The notes: generated by a model from the letters alone, not told the origin. A DNA stretch of 64,000 nucleotides from Hyphomicrobiaceae bacterium (GCA_020442165.1 JAGRKV010000008.1:1-64000), one strand, 5' to 3'. Counted from the stretch's first letter, positions 7,945 to 17,423 are shown. Made by a program: numbers and translations.

Positions 7945-10900
7945 ATGTCTCATGCTCCGCAGGATTTCACGGGCAAGGATCCGACGCGATCGGGCGTCGC
8001 CGGGCTCATCGAGTGGTCGATTTCCAACCAGCTGCTGGTACTTGTTGGTGCCGTGGCGCTCATCGCGGCGGGCTGGCTGGCGATCCAGCGGACACCGCTC
8101 GACGCCATTCCAGATATGTCTGACACGCAGGTCATCATCCGCACCGAATTCGCCGGGCAATCGCCGCAGATCGTCGAGGATCTCGTTACCTATCCGCTTT
8201 CGACCACGGTGCTGGGGCTGCCGAAGACAACAGCGGTACGCGGCTACTCGATGTTCGGCACCAGCTTCGTCTATGTCATCTTCCAGGATGGTGTCGACCA
8301 GTACTGGGCGCGCTCGCGCGTCATCGAGGCGCTGTCGAAAGTTTCGGGCACGCTGCCGGCCAATGCCGCACCGCAGATCGGTCCCGATGCAACTGGCGTT
8401 GGCTGGGTCTACCAGTATGCGCTCATCGACAAGACCGGCCGCCACGATCTTGCCCAGCTGCGCTCGCTCCAGGACTGGTTCTTGAAGTTTGAACTGGCCA
8501 CGGTGCCCGGTGTTTCGGAGGTTGCATCGGTCGGCGGGTTCGTGAAGGAGTATCAGGTGCTGGTCGATCCCAATCGGCTCAGGGCCTACAACATTCCAAT
8601 ATCGCGCATCAGCCAGGCCGTTCGTGCCGCATCGAGCGATGTTGGCGGGCGTGTCATCGAACAGGCCGAAACGGAATTGATGATCCGTTCGTCGGGCTAC
8701 ATCAGGAACCTCGATCAATTGCGAAATGTCGTCGTCTTTTCAGATGCCGGCACGCCCGTTCTGCTGTCGGATGTTGCAAACGTCGTCGAGGGACCGGAGT
8801 TGCGGCGCGGTGTCGTCGAGCTGGACGGCAAGGGCGAGGTCGTCGGCGGCATCATCGTGATGCGCTCGGGCGAGAATGCGCTCAACGTGATCGATGCCGT
8901 GAAACGCAAGATCGAGACTTTACGGCGTTCACTGCCCGAAGGCGTCGAAATCACGACGGTCTATGACCGCGCTCCGCTGATCCGCGGCGCCGTCGATTAT
9001 CTCAACACCAAGCTGATCGAGGAAGGCATTGCGGTTGCGATCGTCTGCCTGATTTTCCTGCTGCACGTCCGGTCGGCTTTCGTTGCAATCATCACGTTGC
9101 CGCTGGGCGTGCTTGGCGCTTTCCTCGTCATGTCGCTGCAGGGCATCACCGCGAACATCATGTCGCTTGGCGGCATAGCGATCGCCATCGGCGCGATGGT
9201 CGATGCATCCATCGTGATGGTCGAGAACGCACATCGCAAACTCGCAGACCTTCCGTCCGGTGAGGCAGAGAATCCTCAAAGCCGCCGTGCCGCCATTCTC
9301 CTGGCTGCAAAGGAAGTGGGGCCGGGGCTGTTTTTCTCGCTCCTCATCATTACAGTGTCGTTCCTGCCGGTCCTCGCCTTGACGGGGCAGAGCTATCGGC
9401 TATTCGCACCGCTTGCATTCACCAAGACCTATGCGATGGCTTTTGCGGCGTTGCTTTCGGTGACACTGGTGCCGGTGTTGATGCTTTGGCTCATTCGCGG
9501 CCGTATCGTGCCAGAGGAGCGCAATCCGCTGAACCGGCTGTTCGTTGCGGTCTATCGTCCACTGCTGCTCGGTTCCTTGAAGGCGCGCTGGCTGGTGCTG
9601 GCCTTGACGCTTGCCGCGATAACATCCGTCGCCTTGCCGTTGTCGCGGCTGGGTTCGGAGTTCATGCCGGCGCTCTATGAGGGCGAGCTGCTCTACATGC
9701 CAACGACGCTGCCAAGTGTTTCCATCACGAAGGCCAAGGAGATCCTGTCGCAGACAAATCGGCTGATCGGCACGGTGCCCGAGGTCGAGCGTGTCTTCGG
9801 GAAGCTCGGGCGCGCGGATACGGCGACCGATCCGGCACCGATCTCGATGATCGAGACCTGGATCCGGCTGAAGCCGAAAACCGAGTGGCGGCCAGGCATG
9901 ACCATCGATAAGCTCATTGCGGAACTCGACCAGCGCAACAAGCTGCCCGGGCTTGTCAATTCCTGGGGCTATCCGATCAAGATCCGGATGGACATGATCT
10001 CGACGGGTATCCGCACGCCGGTCGGCATCAAGATTTCGGGCGATGATCTGGCAACCATCGAGCGTGTGGCACTGTCGGTCGAATCCGCGGTCAAGAAGGT
10101 GCCGGGCACGCGGTCGGCGTTTGCGGATCGCGTGCAAGGAGGTCGATATATCGAGATACGTCCCAACAGGCGCGAGCTGGCGCGACGCAATATCGATCTG
10201 GCCATCTTCCAGTCGGTAATCCAGACAGCGCTCGGCGGCATGAAATTGACCGAGTCCGTCCAGGGGCGCGAGCGCTACGACATCATCCTGCGCTACGACC
10301 GGCCGTTTAGAGAGGCGACTAGCCAGCTCGGGGAAATCCTGGTTCCGACGCCCGAGGGCCAGCACATTCCGCTGGCGGAATTGGCTGACATCGAAATCGT
10401 CGACGGGCCGCCGATGGTCAAATCCGAGAATGCGCGGCTCACTGGATGGGTGTTCGTCGACATTGCCGGACGTGACATCGGCAGCTTCGTCGCGGAAGCG
10501 CAAAAGGAGATTGCGGAGACCGTAGACCTGCCACCTGGATATGCAATCACATGGTCAGGTCAGTTCGAGCAGATGCTGGAGGCGCGAAAGCGTCTCGCGA
10601 TCGCGGTGCCGAGCGTCATCGCCATCATCTTCGTTCTCCTGATGCTGCATTTCGGCAAACTCGACCGCACCTTGATTATCATGCTGTCGCTGCCGTTCGG
10701 ACTCATCGGAGGACTGTGGGCGGTTTATCTCGCAGGCTATGATATGTCAGTTGCCGTTGCCGTCGGCTTCATTGCGCTCGGCGGCATCGCGGTGGAGACC
10801 GCCCTTGTCATGCTTCTTTACATCGACAATCAGGTGCGCGCGCATCCGCCGGCCTCGCGAAAGGAGCTGACTGAGGCCATCGTTGCTGGTGCTGTCATGC

Positions 10901-11157
10901 GCGTTCGGCCGAAGCTCATGACGGTGGCTGTCATCGTCGCCGGCCTATTGCCGATCTTCTTTACCGATGGGCTTGGTTCCGACGTCACGCGCCGCATTGC
11001 GCTGCCGATGGTTGGCGGCATGGTTTCGACGACCGTGCTTACCTTGATCGTGATTCCCGTCATCTATCTGATCTGGGAATCCCGGCACTACAAGGATAAC
11101 GCTGACGGAGAGGAAGCCAGTGCAACTCCGGCAATCGCCGAAATGCCCTCGGCATGA
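7945..11157 (+). CDS. cusA: CusA-type heavy-metal RND efflux pump
   Basis: Proton-driven inner-membrane transporter of 1070 residues of the HME-RND family. The twelve-helix layout with two large periplasmic loops is visible. All three methionines of the Cu(I)/Ag(I) relay of E. coli CusA appear to be present ('LLYMPTTLPS', 'PAPISMIETW', 'RMDMISTGIRTPVGIK'), which argues for copper/silver rather than divalent cobalt/zinc/cadmium export. Transmembrane helix 4 carries the acidic pair context 'GAMVDASIVMVEN'. It lies 30 bp after the adaptor gene and 55 bp before the CusF-like gene, and is clearly one operon. No outer-membrane channel gene is adjacent. Confidence 0.95.
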   Translation: MSHAPQDFTGKDPTRSGVAGLIEWSISNQLLVLVGAVALIAAGWLAIQRTPLDAIPDMSDTQVIIRTEFAGQSPQIVEDLVTYPLSTTVLGLPKTTAVRGYSMFGTSFVYVIFQDGVDQYWARSRVIEALSKVSGTLPANAAPQIGPDATGVGWVYQYALIDKTGRHDLAQLRSLQDWFLKFELATVPGVSEVASVGGFVKEYQVLVDPNRLRAYNIPISRISQAVRAASSDVGGRVIEQAETELMIRSSGYIRNLDQLRNVVVFSDAGTPVLLSDVANVVEGPELRRGVVELDGKGEVVGGIIVMRSGENALNVIDAVKRKIETLRRSLPEGVEITTVYDRAPLIRGAVDYLNTKLIEEGIAVAIVCLIFLLHVRSAFVAIITLPLGVLGAFLVMSLQGITANIMSLGGIAIAIGAMVDASIVMVENAHRKLADLPSGEAENPQSRRAAILLAAKEVGPGLFFSLLIITVSFLPVLALTGQSYRLFAPLAFTKTYAMAFAALLSVTLVPVLMLWLIRGRIVPEERNPLNRLFVAVYRPLLLGSLKARWLVLALTLAAITSVALPLSRLGSEFMPALYEGELLYMPTTLPSVSITKAKEILSQTNRLIGTVPEVERVFGKLGRADTATDPAPISMIETWIRLKPKTEWRPGMTIDKLIAELDQRNKLPGLVNSWGYPIKIRMDMISTGIRTPVGIKISGDDLATIERVALSVESAVKKVPGTRSAFADRVQGGRYIEIRPNRRELARRNIDLAIFQSVIQTALGGMKLTESVQGRERYDIILRYDRPFREATSQLGEILVPTPEGQHIPLAELADIEIVDGPPMVKSENARLTGWVFVDIAGRDIGSFVAEAQKEIAETVDLPPGYAITWSGQFEQMLEARKRLAIAVPSVIAIIFVLLMLHFGKLDRTLIIMLSLPFGLIGGLWAVYLAGYDMSVAVAVGFIALGGIAVETALVMLLYIDNQVRAHPPASRKELTEAIVAGAVMRVRPKLMTVAVIVAGLLPIFFTDGLGSDVTRRIALPMVGGMVSTTVLTLIVIPVIYLIWESRHYKDNADGEEASATPAIAEMPSA

Positions 11158-11212
11158 CAACTTGATAAATCACAACCACTGAAGCACTCAAACCGAAAGG
11201 AACGCACGCATC

Positions 11213-11644
11213 ATGCTCAAGATTCTCATGGCAACCGCTACGCTCGCTGTCGGCGCATGCCTGTTCGTGACCGGTGTGGACGCGGCCGAGATGGATCATG
11301 GAAAAATGGACCACGGCACGATGGATCACGGGAAGCCGGATCACAGCCAGATGGACCATTCGAAGATGGACCACGGCAACATGAACCATGAGGCCAAGCC
11401 TGGCGCCACGGAGGCGCAAGGGGTTGGTGTCATCAACACCATCGACGGCGCCAAGAAGCAGGTCAACCTCACGCACGAGCCAATGCCAGAGCTGGGCTGG
11501 CCGTCGATGACAATGGATCTGCCGGTTACCGGGAAGGTCGATCTCGATGGCGTCAAGGCCGGAGACAAGGTGACGTTCCGGCTGAAGCTCGGTCGCGACA
11601 AGGTCTATCGCATCATGGAGATGTCGCAGTCGAAGGCGCCCTGA
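11213..11644 (+). CDS. cusF: CusF-like periplasmic copper-binding protein with Met-Asp-His repeats
   Basis: A 143-residue periplasmic protein with three parts: a signal peptide (to about residue 25), seven repeats of a five-residue unit of the type Met-Asp-His-Gly-Lys, and a CusF_Ec domain. The CusF domain keeps the metal site: His in 'LTHEPMP', Trp in 'LGWPSM', and the two Met of 'MTMDLP'. CusF delivers Cu(I)/Ag(I) to the CusBA complex, and the repeat tail adds many His/Met ligands and probably raises binding capacity. 'GAAAGGA'-like purines before the ATG ('ccgaaaggaacg') give a reasonable ribosome site. It is the last gene of the cus operon. Confidence 0.93.
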   Translation: MLKILMATATLAVGACLFVTGVDAAEMDHGKMDHGTMDHGKPDHSQMDHSKMDHGNMNHEAKPGATEAQGVGVINTIDGAKKQVNLTHEPMPELGWPSMTMDLPVTGKVDLDGVKAGDKVTFRLKLGRDKVYRIMEMSQSKAP

Positions 11645-11896
11645 GGCTTTCGGCGGAAGCGGGCGCAAGCATGTGTTGAATGGCGCGGAATCAGGAAAGT
11701 GAGGCGCGGGAGCATAATTCCTCGCCGGGGAGAAAATGCTTCCGCTTCTTTCCTGTCACTCTACCAACTTGCCGCTGCTTTCCGCGCCGTTCATCTGCCG
11801 TTGCCGGATTTCCTCATTTTGGCCGTTTGCCAAGCCAGTTTCCGCCCGATCGGCGGCATAACGTGCCCTTGATTTTCAAGGAGGAGATATGCCGTC

Positions 11897-13273
11897 ATGA
11901 CGATATTCCGACACGGCTGTGCCATGGTTGCCCGCGCATTGGGTCTAGCAGCAATGCTGCCTGCCGCAGCCGCAATGCTCACGACATCTGTCGCCGCTCT
12001 CGAGGTCGATGCCCAACTCGGCCAGTCGGTGCTGCCCACCGGTCAATCCGGCAAGGTCTATCTCAGACTGTCGCTTAAAGGGCAGCCGATTGCCTCGCGA
12101 ACCAAGCGGCCGCCGGTCAACATCGCATTGGTGCTCGACCGTTCCGGCTCCATGAAAGGTGAGCGGATCGCCTCTGCAAAGGCCGCGGCCAGGGCAGCGC
12201 TGGAACGTCTTGCTCCCGATGATGTCGTTGCGCTCGTCGCCTACAACCATGAGGTCGATATTCTACGGCCGGCGTCTCCGCTTGGATCGGAGCATGCGCT
12301 GCAGGCCGCGATCAACCGGTTGGAGGCGGATGGCCGCACGGCGCTGCATTCAGGCGTTGTGGCCGGTGCCAAGGAGGTGGAGCGCTATCTCGATGAAACG
12401 AAGGTGAACCGCGTCATCCTGCTGTCTGACGGACTGGCCAACGTCGGTCCTTCGTCTCCGCGCGAGCTTGCGGAGCTTGGGCGCAAGCTGGGTGCGAAAG
12501 GCATATCGGTCACGACAATCGGTCTCGGCCTCGACTACAACGAGGACCTGATGAGCCGGCTTGCCGCGTCGAGCGATGGCAATCACGCCTTCGTGGAAGA
12601 CCCCGAAGACCTCAGCGGCATTTTCGCATCCGAGTTCGGCGATGCACTGTCGATCACAGCCAAGGACATCGAAATCATCATTGAGTGCAAGGTTGGCTAC
12701 AAGCCGGTGCGCGTGCTCGGACGCGAAGCTGCCATCGACGGCAATCGTATCCGTATGAAGCTCAACCAGCTCCAGGGCTCCAACGAACGCTACTTCGTCG
12801 TCGAGATTGAATCGCCGGACGTGAAGAAGGAAGGCGATGTCGAGATCGCGAGTGTCTCCATCGACTACCTGGATCTGGCATCGGGTGGCCGCAAACAGGC
12901 GGACGTCAGGGCCACGGGCCGCTACTCCGCGTCAACGGACGAGGCCTCGAAAAGCATCAACAAGTCGGTGATGACCCAGGTCACGACGCAGATTGCCACC
13001 GAGACGAGCGAGAAGGCCGTCGAGCTGCGCGACAAGGGTGACATCAGCGGTGCGAAGAAGCTGCTTGAAGGTAACGCCACCTATTTGAAAGATGCGCGTG
13101 AGCAGTACGGCTCGGGCGCTGGAGCCGCAGCGCCAGCTTCGATCGGTGCGCTCAAGGAGCTGGAGAAGAAGCAGAACGAGGCGGCCAGCAACCTAGATGC
13201 GCAGGCCTGGGAAAAGACCCGCAAGTCGATGCGCTACGACCAGCACAAGTCGAAGATGCAGCAGAGCTACTGA
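11897..13273 (+). CDS. Secreted von Willebrand factor A domain protein
   Basis: A 458-residue protein with a signal peptide (residues 1 to about 34, 'AALEVDAQ' after cleavage) and a vWA domain whose metal-ion-dependent adhesion site is intact: 'LVLDRSGSMKG', the Thr in 'DGRTALHSGV' and the Asp in 'LLSDGLAN'. A beta-rich domain follows, then a helical C-terminal tail ('EKAVELRDKGDISGAKKLLEGN', two adjacent motifs) ending in a Lys/Gln-rich stretch. The family (YfbK-like) is thought to act in the periplasm or at the cell surface, with unknown ligand. GGAGGAG about 10 bp before the ATG supports the start. A strong terminator follows, so it is a monocistronic unit. Confidence 0.88.
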   Translation: MTIFRHGCAMVARALGLAAMLPAAAAMLTTSVAALEVDAQLGQSVLPTGQSGKVYLRLSLKGQPIASRTKRPPVNIALVLDRSGSMKGERIASAKAAARAALERLAPDDVVALVAYNHEVDILRPASPLGSEHALQAAINRLEADGRTALHSGVVAGAKEVERYLDETKVNRVILLSDGLANVGPSSPRELAELGRKLGAKGISVTTIGLGLDYNEDLMSRLAASSDGNHAFVEDPEDLSGIFASEFGDALSITAKDIEIIIECKVGYKPVRVLGREAAIDGNRIRMKLNQLQGSNERYFVVEIESPDVKKEGDVEIASVSIDYLDLASGGRKQADVRATGRYSASTDEASKSINKSVMTQVTTQIATETSEKAVELRDKGDISGAKKLLEGNATYLKDAREQYGSGAGAAAPASIGALKELEKKQNEAASNLDAQAWEKTRKSMRYDQHKSKMQQSY

Positions 13274-13296
13274 GCGCATCCTCGATTTTGAAAGTA

Positions 13297-13336
13297 GATG
13301 CGGCCAGCGCTTCACGCTGGCCGCATCTTTCATTTT
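13297..13336 (+). terminator. Rho-independent terminator after vWA gene
   Basis: A 13-bp perfect stem (13297-13309 with 13315-13327, 'GATGCGGCCAGCG' and its complement) with a 5-base loop, followed by TTTCATTTT. Confidence 0.92.
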
Positions 13337-13503
13337 AGATGAAGAATCTTGAGCGCCTCCGCACGAAACATGCAGATGCTGGTCAACCGATTTTTAGGAA
13401 TTTTCAAATACGACTGTCCGTAACGGGATTATTTTTTGCGTCAAAGTATTGCGGGCCGCATCGCATTTCAGGGCGGAAGCCGCCTCGCTAATCGGAGTGC
13501 CTC

Positions 13504-13866
13504 ATGTCCGACGAGATCGAGCGGCTTCAACAATACATCGAGGCGGCAGAGCATCGTCGCACTATAGCCGCCATGCGCGTTTGGCTGGTTGGTGCCGTCT
13601 TGGCTGTGGCAGCCATCTTCGCATATCTAAACTTCGTGCCTGCGAGCCTCTGGTCCTCGACCCAGGAAAGCTCAGGCAGTGGCAGCGCGTTCGGCGCGAT
13701 GGACTACTTCAGTTATGACGCCGCCAAGGCTCGCGCCCGGCAGAAGCTTGAGGTGCTTGAAATGCAACTCGATGGTATTCGCCGGCAAAAGGAACAGCAT
13801 TGTGCTGCGACCTTCAGTTGGGATTCACCATCCTACTATTACTGCATGGAGAATGCGCGCCGTTGA
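13504..13866 (+). CDS. Hypothetical single-pass membrane protein
   Basis: A 120-residue protein without recognised family. The N-terminal 23 residues are charged and helical ('DEIERLQQYIEAAEHRR'), one transmembrane helix spans about residues 25-45 ('WLVGAVLAVAAIFAYL'), and a second charged helix ('ARARQKLEVLEMQLDGIRRQ') precedes a C-terminal segment with two Cys and several aromatic residues. The coiled-coil-like helices and the single helix suggest a small membrane-associated partner protein. It stands alone between a terminator and a convergent gene. Protein-like composition supports a real gene, but the function is unknown. Confidence 0.65.
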   Translation: MSDEIERLQQYIEAAEHRRTIAAMRVWLVGAVLAVAAIFAYLNFVPASLWSSTQESSGSGSAFGAMDYFSYDAAKARARQKLEVLEMQLDGIRRQKEQHCAATFSWDSPSYYYCMENARR

Positions 13867-13926
13867 CGCTTGTCTAATCAAAGGCAGCATATCGGCGCGG
13901 TGAATGCGAACGGGGGCGCGTGCTAC

Positions 13927-14775
13927 TTAAAGCTTGAAGTCAACCACCACCGATCGCTGTTCGCCGAGCTTGTCGATGCCAAGCGTAATCACATCGCCCG
14001 CCTGCAGCCATTTGGGCTCCTTCATGCCGAGCGCGACGCCAGGCGGTGTGCCCGTTGCGACGACGTCGCCAGGTTCGAGAACCATGAAACGCGTCATGTA
14101 GGACAGGATGTAGGGGATCTTGAAGATCATGGTCGACGTGCTGCCGGTCTGGCGCCGTTCGCCATTGACGTTGAGCCACATGGCAAGGTTGTTCACGTCG
14201 CCAACCTCGTCTGGTGTCACGAGCCACGGTCCGAGCGGGCCGAACGTCTCGGCTGCCTTGCCCTTCACCCATTGGCCAGAGCGCTCGGTCTGGAAATGGC
14301 GTTCCGACACGTCATTGCAGCACAGGTAGCCGGCGATGTAGTCCATGGCGTCCGCCTCCTCCACGTAGCGCGCACGCTTCGAGATGACGAACCCGATTTC
14401 CACTTCGTAGTCGAGCTTCTGGCAATCGCGCGGCATCATGATGTTGTCGTTGGGGCCGACGATACAGTTGCCGATCTTGTTGAAGATGACGGGTTCGCGC
14501 GGAACCCTCAAGCCCGCTTCCGCCGCGTGGTCGGCATAGTTGAGGCCGATCGCCATGTAGTTGCGGACATCGCCGACGGGAGCGCCGAGTCTTGCGCCCT
14601 TTGGTGCCGCGGGGAGTGATGATGGGTCGAGCGACTTGAACCGTGCGATCGTTTCGGCGCCCAGCGTGCGCCCATCAATATCGGGGATGTGAGCCGAAAG
14701 ATCACGAATGGTGCCTTGCGAATCCAACAGGCCTGGCTTCTCGTGTCCAGGCTCTCCAAATCGCACAAGCTTCAT
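13927..14775 (-). CDS. Fumarylacetoacetate hydrolase family protein
   Basis: A 282-residue cytoplasmic enzyme of the FAH superfamily, which cleaves or decarboxylates 2-oxo acids using a divalent metal. Family signatures are 'YMAIGLNYADHAAE' (substrate loop), 'LDYEVEIGFVISKRA' (metal Glu pair), 'CCNDVSERHFQ' (metal Asp) and 'VVATGTPPGVALGM'. The overall layout is that of proteins annotated as ureidoglycolate lyase or 2-hydroxyhepta-2,4-dienedioate isomerase, but those substrate names are unreliable without context. The gene is monocistronic and convergent with the small membrane protein; the next minus-strand gene upstream has its own terminator. Confidence 0.93.
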   Translation of the reverse strand: MKLVRFGEPGHEKPGLLDSQGTIRDLSAHIPDIDGRTLGAETIARFKSLDPSSLPAAPKGARLGAPVGDVRNYMAIGLNYADHAAEAGLRVPREPVIFNKIGNCIVGPNDNIMMPRDCQKLDYEVEIGFVISKRARYVEEADAMDYIAGYLCCNDVSERHFQTERSGQWVKGKAAETFGPLGPWLVTPDEVGDVNNLAMWLNVNGERRQTGSTSTMIFKIPYILSYMTRFMVLEPGDVVATGTPPGVALGMKEPKWLQAGDVITLGIDKLGEQRSVVVDFKL

Positions 14776-14894
14776 GGTTCGGCTCCTCGTTTTCTTTGGT
14801 GTTGTTTCTGCTTGTTGACAAGCTGGGTTTGCCAGCCACCGCCGTTATAGCGCGGAGTGCATGGCGTGCGCAGCAGTGGGGCAAAGGCTAGGAT

Positions 14895-14929
14895 AAAAAA
14901 ATGCCGCGTGCGGGTGGCGCACGCGGCAT
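14895..14929 (-). terminator. Rho-independent terminator after the ferric-iron binding protein gene
   Basis: A 12-bp perfect stem (14901-14912 with 14918-14929) and, read on the minus strand, seven T residues (the A-run 14895-14901 on the + strand). It lies 35 bp beyond the stop codon at 14964. Confidence 0.93.
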
Positions 14930-14963
14930 GATGTGATCCGTTGACGGCGACTTTCCGTAGGCG

Positions 14964-16088
14964 TCAGGCGCCCGGTCCCTGATCGAAGCCGACTTTGTCC
15001 ATGATCTCGGAGGCCTGCTTCCGGTTCTTGGCGACCTCGGTAAGAGGCAAGGTGTCGGGTTTCATCTCGCCCCAGGCCTGGACCTGCTTCGATATCGGCA
15101 CATCCTTGTCGAGCGGGTACTCGTTGACCTGTTCTGCGTAGATCATCTGGCCTTCGTGCGAGGCGAGGAAGTCGATCAGTTTCAGGCCTTGTTCCTTGTG
15201 CGGGGCGTGCTTTGCGAGCACGGCACCGGAGATGTTGACGTGGGTGCCGCGGTCAGCCGCATTGGGGAACAGCAACTTGACCGATTTTGCCCACTCGCGT
15301 TGCTCGGGCTTGTCGCTCGTTTCCATGGCGGCCATGTAGTACGTGTTGCCGACGGCGATGTCGCATTCACCTGAGTAGATCGCCTTGACCTGATCGCGAT
15401 CGCCTCCGGCCGGCTTGCGCGCCAGGTTGTTCTTGACCGCTTCGGCCCACTTGGCCGCCTTCTCCGCGCCTTCGTGCGCGATGATCGAAGCGAGCAGGCC
15501 GATGTTGTAGGTGTGCTGGCCCGAGCGCATGCAGATCTTGCCCTTCCACTTCGGGTCGGCAAGCTCTTCGTATGTGATCGTGTCCTGCTTGACCCGATCC
15601 TTCGACGCATAGACGACACGCGCGCGCTGCGACAGCCCTACCCAGGCGCCATCCGGGTCGCGATAGGCCGCTGGAATTTCCTCTTCAACCTCCTTGGAGA
15701 CGATCGGCTGCGAAATGCCTTTGTCCTTCGCCTCGGTCAGCCGTCCAATGTCGACGCTCAGAAGGACATCGGCCGGGCTGTTGGCGCCTTCCGCGCTGAT
15801 GCGTTCGGTCAGGCCATCCTTGGCATAGACGACATTGGCCTTGATCCCTGTCTTCTTGGCGAATGCCTCGATCAGCGGCGCGATCAGGCCCGGCTCGCGA
15901 TACGAGTAGATGTTGACCTCGCCTCCCGAGCCGGCGACAGGGCTGGGGATCGACATTTCCGAAGAGGCCTTGTTTTTCTCACCTGGGTTGGAAGCCCATG
16001 CGGGAGCCGCCAGCGAGAACGCTGCGGAGGTGGCCATGATTGTCAGGGAAAGGGCAGTGCTGCGCGCCGCGGCGCGGACGGTCGTCAT
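14964..16088 (-). CDS. Fe(3+) ABC transporter periplasmic binding protein (FbpA/FutA type)
   Basis: A 374-residue periplasmic solute-binding protein that captures ferric iron for an ABC importer. It has a signal peptide ('ALSLTIMATSAAFSLAAPAWA') and the opening strand 'GEVNIYSYREPGLIAPLIEAF' (two adjacent motifs). It also has 'PADVLLSVDIGRL' and the twin Tyr iron ligands in 'VGNTYYMAAM' typical of FbpA-type transferrin-like proteins. A longer frame begins at 16145, but GGAGG six bases before the ATG at 16088 decides the start. The permease and ATPase genes are not adjacent, so the importer must be encoded elsewhere. Confidence 0.93.
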   Translation of the reverse strand: MTTVRAAARSTALSLTIMATSAAFSLAAPAWASNPGEKNKASSEMSIPSPVAGSGGEVNIYSYREPGLIAPLIEAFAKKTGIKANVVYAKDGLTERISAEGANSPADVLLSVDIGRLTEAKDKGISQPIVSKEVEEEIPAAYRDPDGAWVGLSQRARVVYASKDRVKQDTITYEELADPKWKGKICMRSGQHTYNIGLLASIIAHEGAEKAAKWAEAVKNNLARKPAGGDRDQVKAIYSGECDIAVGNTYYMAAMETSDKPEQREWAKSVKLLFPNAADRGTHVNISGAVLAKHAPHKEQGLKLIDFLASHEGQMIYAEQVNEYPLDKDVPISKQVQAWGEMKPDTLPLTEVAKNRKQASEIMDKVGFDQGPGA

Positions 16089-16403
16089 CTTGTCCTCCAA
16101 GACTCGGGGTTCAAGGCCCCGACAAGGATTAAGGATATTGTTCATTCGGGCGCAGAGCGCACCCTGCCGGACAGAAGCCTATCCGGCCGTGCGGTGTCAA
16201 CCCGCGGACGGCATGTTAAGGCACTGTAGAACAATTCCAGACTTTGATGGATTTGCACCAAGCCTTAGTGCAAATCGAGCGGCCGTCGGGAGATTTTGAA
16301 TCCGTCTCCAACTGCAATTGCGCTCCGAGTTGGCGACCTGCTGAGGTGATCCGCGACGGCATGTCGCGATGCGCCGTTGATGGTTGTCGGCGCCCCTATG
16401 CGA
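16089..16403. other. Intergenic region upstream of the iron-binding protein gene
   Basis: About 315 bp between two minus-strand genes. It should contain the promoter of the ferric-binding protein gene. I see no clear Fur/RirA/Irr-type box and no small gene; short frames on both strands have no recognisable content. Confidence 0.4.
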
Positions 16404-17423
16404 TCAACAAACAGCGTCCAACAGCATTGTTGCTGCGCCGTCGCGTTCATAACCCTGTGCCATGAACCGTCCGCTTTTTGGCTCCGCGATCATCACCAGG
16501 CGCGTTTGGGGATTGAGTACCGGATCGGCAAGCCAGCGGAACGTGTCGTCAAATTCCGTCGGGATGCCTGCCATCAGACGCGCCCGGCTGGCGCTGTCAT
16601 TGCCGCGAGCATGGCCGCTCCAACCGATTGTGCGCCAATGGTTGGCTGCCGCATGAGCGCCGTCGTAGATTTGCGCTTCCGTCTCGGTCCGCTCGATCAC
16701 GCAGGTTTCTTCGGGCGCCAGACCCGCGAGTGAAAATATCGCAGGCGTGCTGATGCGTGTCTTGCGCAGCATGTCGCGGGCCTGCTCGAAATTGATCGCA
16801 GTCTCGAACACCTGCCGCAGCAAGTGCGCAGGCGTGCCATGCGGCATGCTCCATACGCGGTGCCGGTTGGCGGCCCAATCGAGATAGTAGTAGCCGACGG
16901 ATTTTCTCATGGGGGCCTGGTTGAGGGCGGCGGCAAAACGCCCTTTCGCCACGGCTTGCAACACGCCCGTATAGCCCGGCCAGGTCAATGTCACGAACGG
17001 GCCAGCCTCGGAGGCAACGCGGGCGGCAACGATATTCTTGCCGAGACCGTCGGTGCGCCAGTCCAGCACGCGCACGAGCCGCGCCGCCGACCCATCGGGG
17101 GAAGGTGCCACGCGACAGGTACAACCCCACTCGTAGTTGACTGAAAGAAAATAGGCGCCGGGTCGCCCCAGGCGCTTCGCTATGCTGTCGATTTCCGGCA
17201 GATGCGCGTTCTCCCAGCGTGCAAGCCAGCGCCGCGACAGATGATCGAGCGAGACCAGGGCGGACTTGGGCACAATGCGGGTCGCCAGGTCGAGGAGTTG
17301 GTGCGCCCTCGGCAAATCGCGCTCCAATGTTTCCATCGGGAAGTCGCGTCCAACGTCCATGAGCGGGATATCCGGAAGGCTGGCCACTTTGGCCGAGGGG
17401 GCGTTTTGCGGGATTTCGTTCAT
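16404..17423 (-). CDS. Ntn-hydrolase of the acyl-CoA:6-APA acyltransferase / choloylglycine hydrolase type
   Basis: A 339-residue protein related to linear-amide C-N hydrolases (conjugated bile acid hydrolase, acid ceramidase-like, penicillin acyltransferase families). The probable catalytic nucleophile is the Cys in 'YEWGCTCRVAPS', followed after a short spacer by 'VRVLDWRTDGLGKN', the conserved Arg/Asp pair context of the family. About 100 residues precede the nucleophile, as in members that activate by self-cleavage to expose an N-terminal Cys. There is no signal peptide, so it probably acts in the cytoplasm. The substrate cannot be deduced. The downstream neighbour is the iron-binding protein gene, 315 bp away. 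Confidence 0.82.
   Translation of the reverse strand: MNEIPQNAPSAKVASLPDIPLMDVGRDFPMETLERDLPRAHQLLDLATRIVPKSALVSLDHLSRRWLARWENAHLPEIDSIAKRLGRPGAYFLSVNYEWGCTCRVAPSPDGSAARLVRVLDWRTDGLGKNIVAARVASEAGPFVTLTWPGYTGVLQAVAKGRFAAALNQAPMRKSVGYYYLDWAANRHRVWSMPHGTPAHLLRQVFETAINFEQARDMLRKTRISTPAIFSLAGLAPEETCVIERTETEAQIYDGAHAAANHWRTIGWSGHARGNDSASRARLMAGIPTEFDDTFRWLADPVLNPQTRLVMIAEPKSGRFMAQGYERDGAATMLLDAVC

Noticed and set aside
7624..8718. A 364-codon minus-strand frame antisense to cusB/cusA
   Set aside because: It lies entirely opposite strongly recognised RND genes and has Arg/His-rich, non-protein-like composition typical of shadow frames in GC-rich DNA.
9400..10503. A 367-codon minus-strand frame antisense to cusA
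   Set aside because: Same reason: antisense shadow of a clear RND transporter gene.
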